Positions 61,506 to 64,000 of a stretch of 64,000 nucleotides of DNA are shown piece by piece. This DNA comes from Cycas panzhihuaensis. Its lineage: Eukaryota; Cycadophyta. Below the pieces are notes generated by a model, which searched no databases, was not told the DNA's origin, and saw only the letters and a program-made list of their open reading frames with translations. Within the stretch, counting starts at the first letter, position 1, and every line of letters begins with the position of its first letter. Made by a program: the position numbers and the translations under genes. The DNA lies in contig CM041465.1 of assembly GCA_023213395.1 (NCBI GenBank), positions 160,215,741 through 160,279,740 of the forward strand, written 5' to 3'.

Positions 61506-64000
61506 CATGTTTTCATAACTCTAACTTTAGCTTCTATTAGCTCAAAGAGATTAGTAGATGTTAGCTTAGTTGGTAAACTCAAGTGAGTCACAACTAAGCA
61601 AAATCATAATTGACCTTTTGGAGGTTGTGAAATTTAGGTAAGACTCTCCTAAGGTTGAAGCATCTTAGGTGAATAAGAATTATTTTCATAACCTCAAGAA
61701 TCACTTAAGATAGAGGATTGGAAGATGATATACCCTCTACTAACTTCCTCATCTATGCCTTTATCATAATAAAGGCATAAGATAACTCAAGCATGTATAT
61801 CATATATTTGCCTTTTACATTGTAGCATAGGGTAGATTCCCTTTACTCTTCTTAAGGACTAAATTGTATCTTCCTATGTGGTAAATTAGGCTTTGACTTA
61901 AGGTTAAATTAGTATTTGATGCCCTTATTTTTAAGTAGTAGGAATTTTTCATTTCCATTGTAATCCTATATCTAATCATTGTTTACAAGGAAGAGGGCTT
62001 TATGGATGGAATGCTTAAGGTTGGTATTTGAAGTTAACTAAATTTGAGCCTTTTATGGAGAAGCAAGCTTAAGGTGTTTGGTTGAATAATGGTCATTAGA
62101 ATCGTACCTATGGGGTAGTAACCACACTTGATTAAGGTTCGATCAATCAACAAAGAATCTCAAAAATAAAGATCAACTCGGTAAGTGGAGGAGATCACCC
62201 ACAAAGGGCATCCATGCACCAGAACATAGGTTCAGGACCTACGAATGGTGCACAACTCCCTTCTCAGTAACTTAACTTTGGTTTAGAGGGTGGAAGAAAT
62301 GAGGGATATCCTCAGTTTCCTGAGTAACCCACCCTTGGATGGATGAAGAAGTGAGGTGAAATAAAGTAAGAGAATGGTTCCCCGCATAGGATAAAGAGGC
62401 TCCTTCAAAAGGATGAAAGGACACGCAAATGAAAGCATGCTCATTTACTCACTAATACAATATCCTCACTCTCCTTTGTTTCAAATATAAGAAAGTAAAG
62501 AACTAGTTATGAGGGATTGCAAGGTGCATGCAAGGGATATGAGCCTAAGCGGAAGCATGTGCAACAAATAAGAATGCAAATGAAGGTAGCTTCTACTTAA
62601 TGCACTTTCTTAAATGGGCAAGCAAATTAAATATGTGCAAGCAATGTATGGAAGTTCTCTTTTCCTCTTTACCTTTTATGTGTTATGTATGTAAGTAAAC
62701 AAACTTAAGCAAGAGAGTAAGTGGTGAAAAGAGAGTAAGCAACATACCTGGAGAACCATGCAGTTGGAGGAGCTCTTGCCCTTTATCATGTTTGCCCTTC
62801 CTTTTGTTATTCTTGAATGTAGACAACGTGATGTGGTGATTCTAGGGAACTTCCTTACCTTCCCTAAGTTTGAAAGGAAAAAGGTGAAAAGGAAAGAAGG
62901 AAAGAACTATGCAAAAGACTCAAAGATAATATCAGAGAGAAGGGTAAGAACATACTTGGGTTGATATGCTTCTTTCCTTCTCCACACACAATGAAGAGGA
63001 GACCTACAATCAAGTGATGTTCCCCCTTCCCATGAGGCTACTAGGGAATAAGATGTATGTGTATATGAAATATATATAATAGAATAAAGCAAGTTTCCTT
63101 AACCAAAAGAGACTTTTACATTTAAAAAGAAACAACCTTTAGCTTATCTTTATGCAAGAAAAGACAAGGAAAAAGGGGGCGATTAGCTTTGAAATGGCTA
63201 ACCCTCTAAGATCACAAACCTCCACACTGCCCAAGCATAAATACAACAAGTAAAGATGGTGTAATAAAGGCTCAACATATGGGTGATAGTTTGCAACAAA
63301 GTCATAAATGTCGCTAATGTTGCAAAAGTTGCGATATGCAACTCTTGCAACCTCTAACCAATCTAATACCCAAAGATAGGTAGGGTTTGATTAGGAGCTA
63401 AAATTTCTACCCATGTAAGGCCCACAAAGCTGGGAGCAAGTGCAACAATGGGCTATGTATGCTACTACTAGTGGTGACGTCTCTTCTAGGAGCTCTTTGG
63501 CAACCCAAGGGAAGCACAAAGGAGAAAGAGAAAAAGGGGAGAAGGGGGCTGCCCTTGAGGAGAAGGCTAGCTAGGTTATGGAACCCACCTTGGCTCCTTC
63601 CACTCACCCTTTTGAGACCTCTTCCTCACTACCTCTTTGGATAAACCAGGGAAGAGTTGGAAGGAATAATAGACATACAATAGAAGAGGAGGGCTTGCCT
63701 CCTTTGCACAATAGAAAAAATGAGAGATGGGGGTGTTGCAGGGTATTCAAATCACTTTTCAACAATCTAAAAGAAGAAAAATGAAATAAAGGGGAAGGAA
63801 TACCTACCACAGGTAGATCAAGAATAGATCTACTTAAGAAAATAGGAAGAGAGGGCAGCCCTATAAGATTTGTAAGTGAAACCCTATGGGGGCCACAAGA
63901 TCTGAAGACAAGTATGATAGTTATGCTTAGAGGTGAGCTTAGAGTGTATCTTTCCTTGAGGCAGCCTTATTTTAGGCCTGCTACTATGGATCTAGAGCTA
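61506..64000. other. flank to the right of gypsy-X, unassigned
   Basis: Should be the continuation of the gypsy-W LTR or flank interrupted at 3390. Only short open frames are present on both strands, none with a motif I recognise. Nothing else was seen. Confidence 0.4.

Noticed and set aside
63407-63810. Overlapping short open frames near the right edge
   Set aside because: Open in several frames on both strands, with no recognisable motif.

Overview
The window looks like intergenic DNA from a plant with a large, retrotransposon-rich genome. No host gene, rRNA, tRNA or CRISPR array was found. Three things point to a plant: Ty1/copia elements primed by initiator-Met tRNA (tggtatcagagc next to the LTRs), large Ty3/gypsy elements with an extra RNase H module and an antisense ORF, and decay of reading frames mainly by C-to-T and G-to-A changes. 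A gymnosperm would fit the nesting, but the sequence alone does not settle the species. Names such as gypsy-X and copia-1 are labels for this window only.

Almost the whole window is one nest of LTR retrotransposons, resolved by matching LTR pairs and target-site duplications (TSDs). Outermost is gypsy-W (+ strand; integrase end 1-911, putative LTR from 912). Gypsy-X (3391-61500, - strand, TSD ctatg/ttatg) sits in it. The 3' LTR of gypsy-X is split by copia-1 (3605-36459, - strand, TSD tccac). Copia-1 carries a 312-bp TRIM-like element in its reverse transcriptase (5347-5658), and its leader is split by gypsy-Y (9612-34827, + strand, 2.75-kb LTRs, TSD ccttc). The gag-pol of gypsy-Y is split by copia-2 (14812-22828, - strand, TSD cgtcg, LTRs differing at 5 of 367 positions). 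The interior of gypsy-X also holds copia-3 (39007-47175, + strand, TSD ccttc), which itself contains a likely solo LTR (45529-46107), and copia-4 (52348-56588, + strand, TSD ccaat/ccaac).

The most interesting content is in the two gypsy elements X and Y. Both carry an antisense ORF (Y: 29995 down to about 28010 on the - strand; X: 38467-39001 and 47181-48400 on the + strand). The two predicted products align almost without gaps over about 80 residues. Both also carry a separate RNase H domain outside the RT-RH-integrase block (Y: 31106-31500; X: 49700-49270). Module order differs: integrase, antisense ORF, RNase H, LTR in Y; RNase H, antisense ORF, LTR in X. Gypsy-X keeps gag and protease but shows no RT, main RNase H or integrase.

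Copia-2 and copia-3 belong to one family. They share leader sequence and a conserved 3' tail with an 8-bp stem and 11-nt loop that differs by one compensatory base pair. None of the coding regions is intact. From about 61506 to the end I recognise nothing coding.
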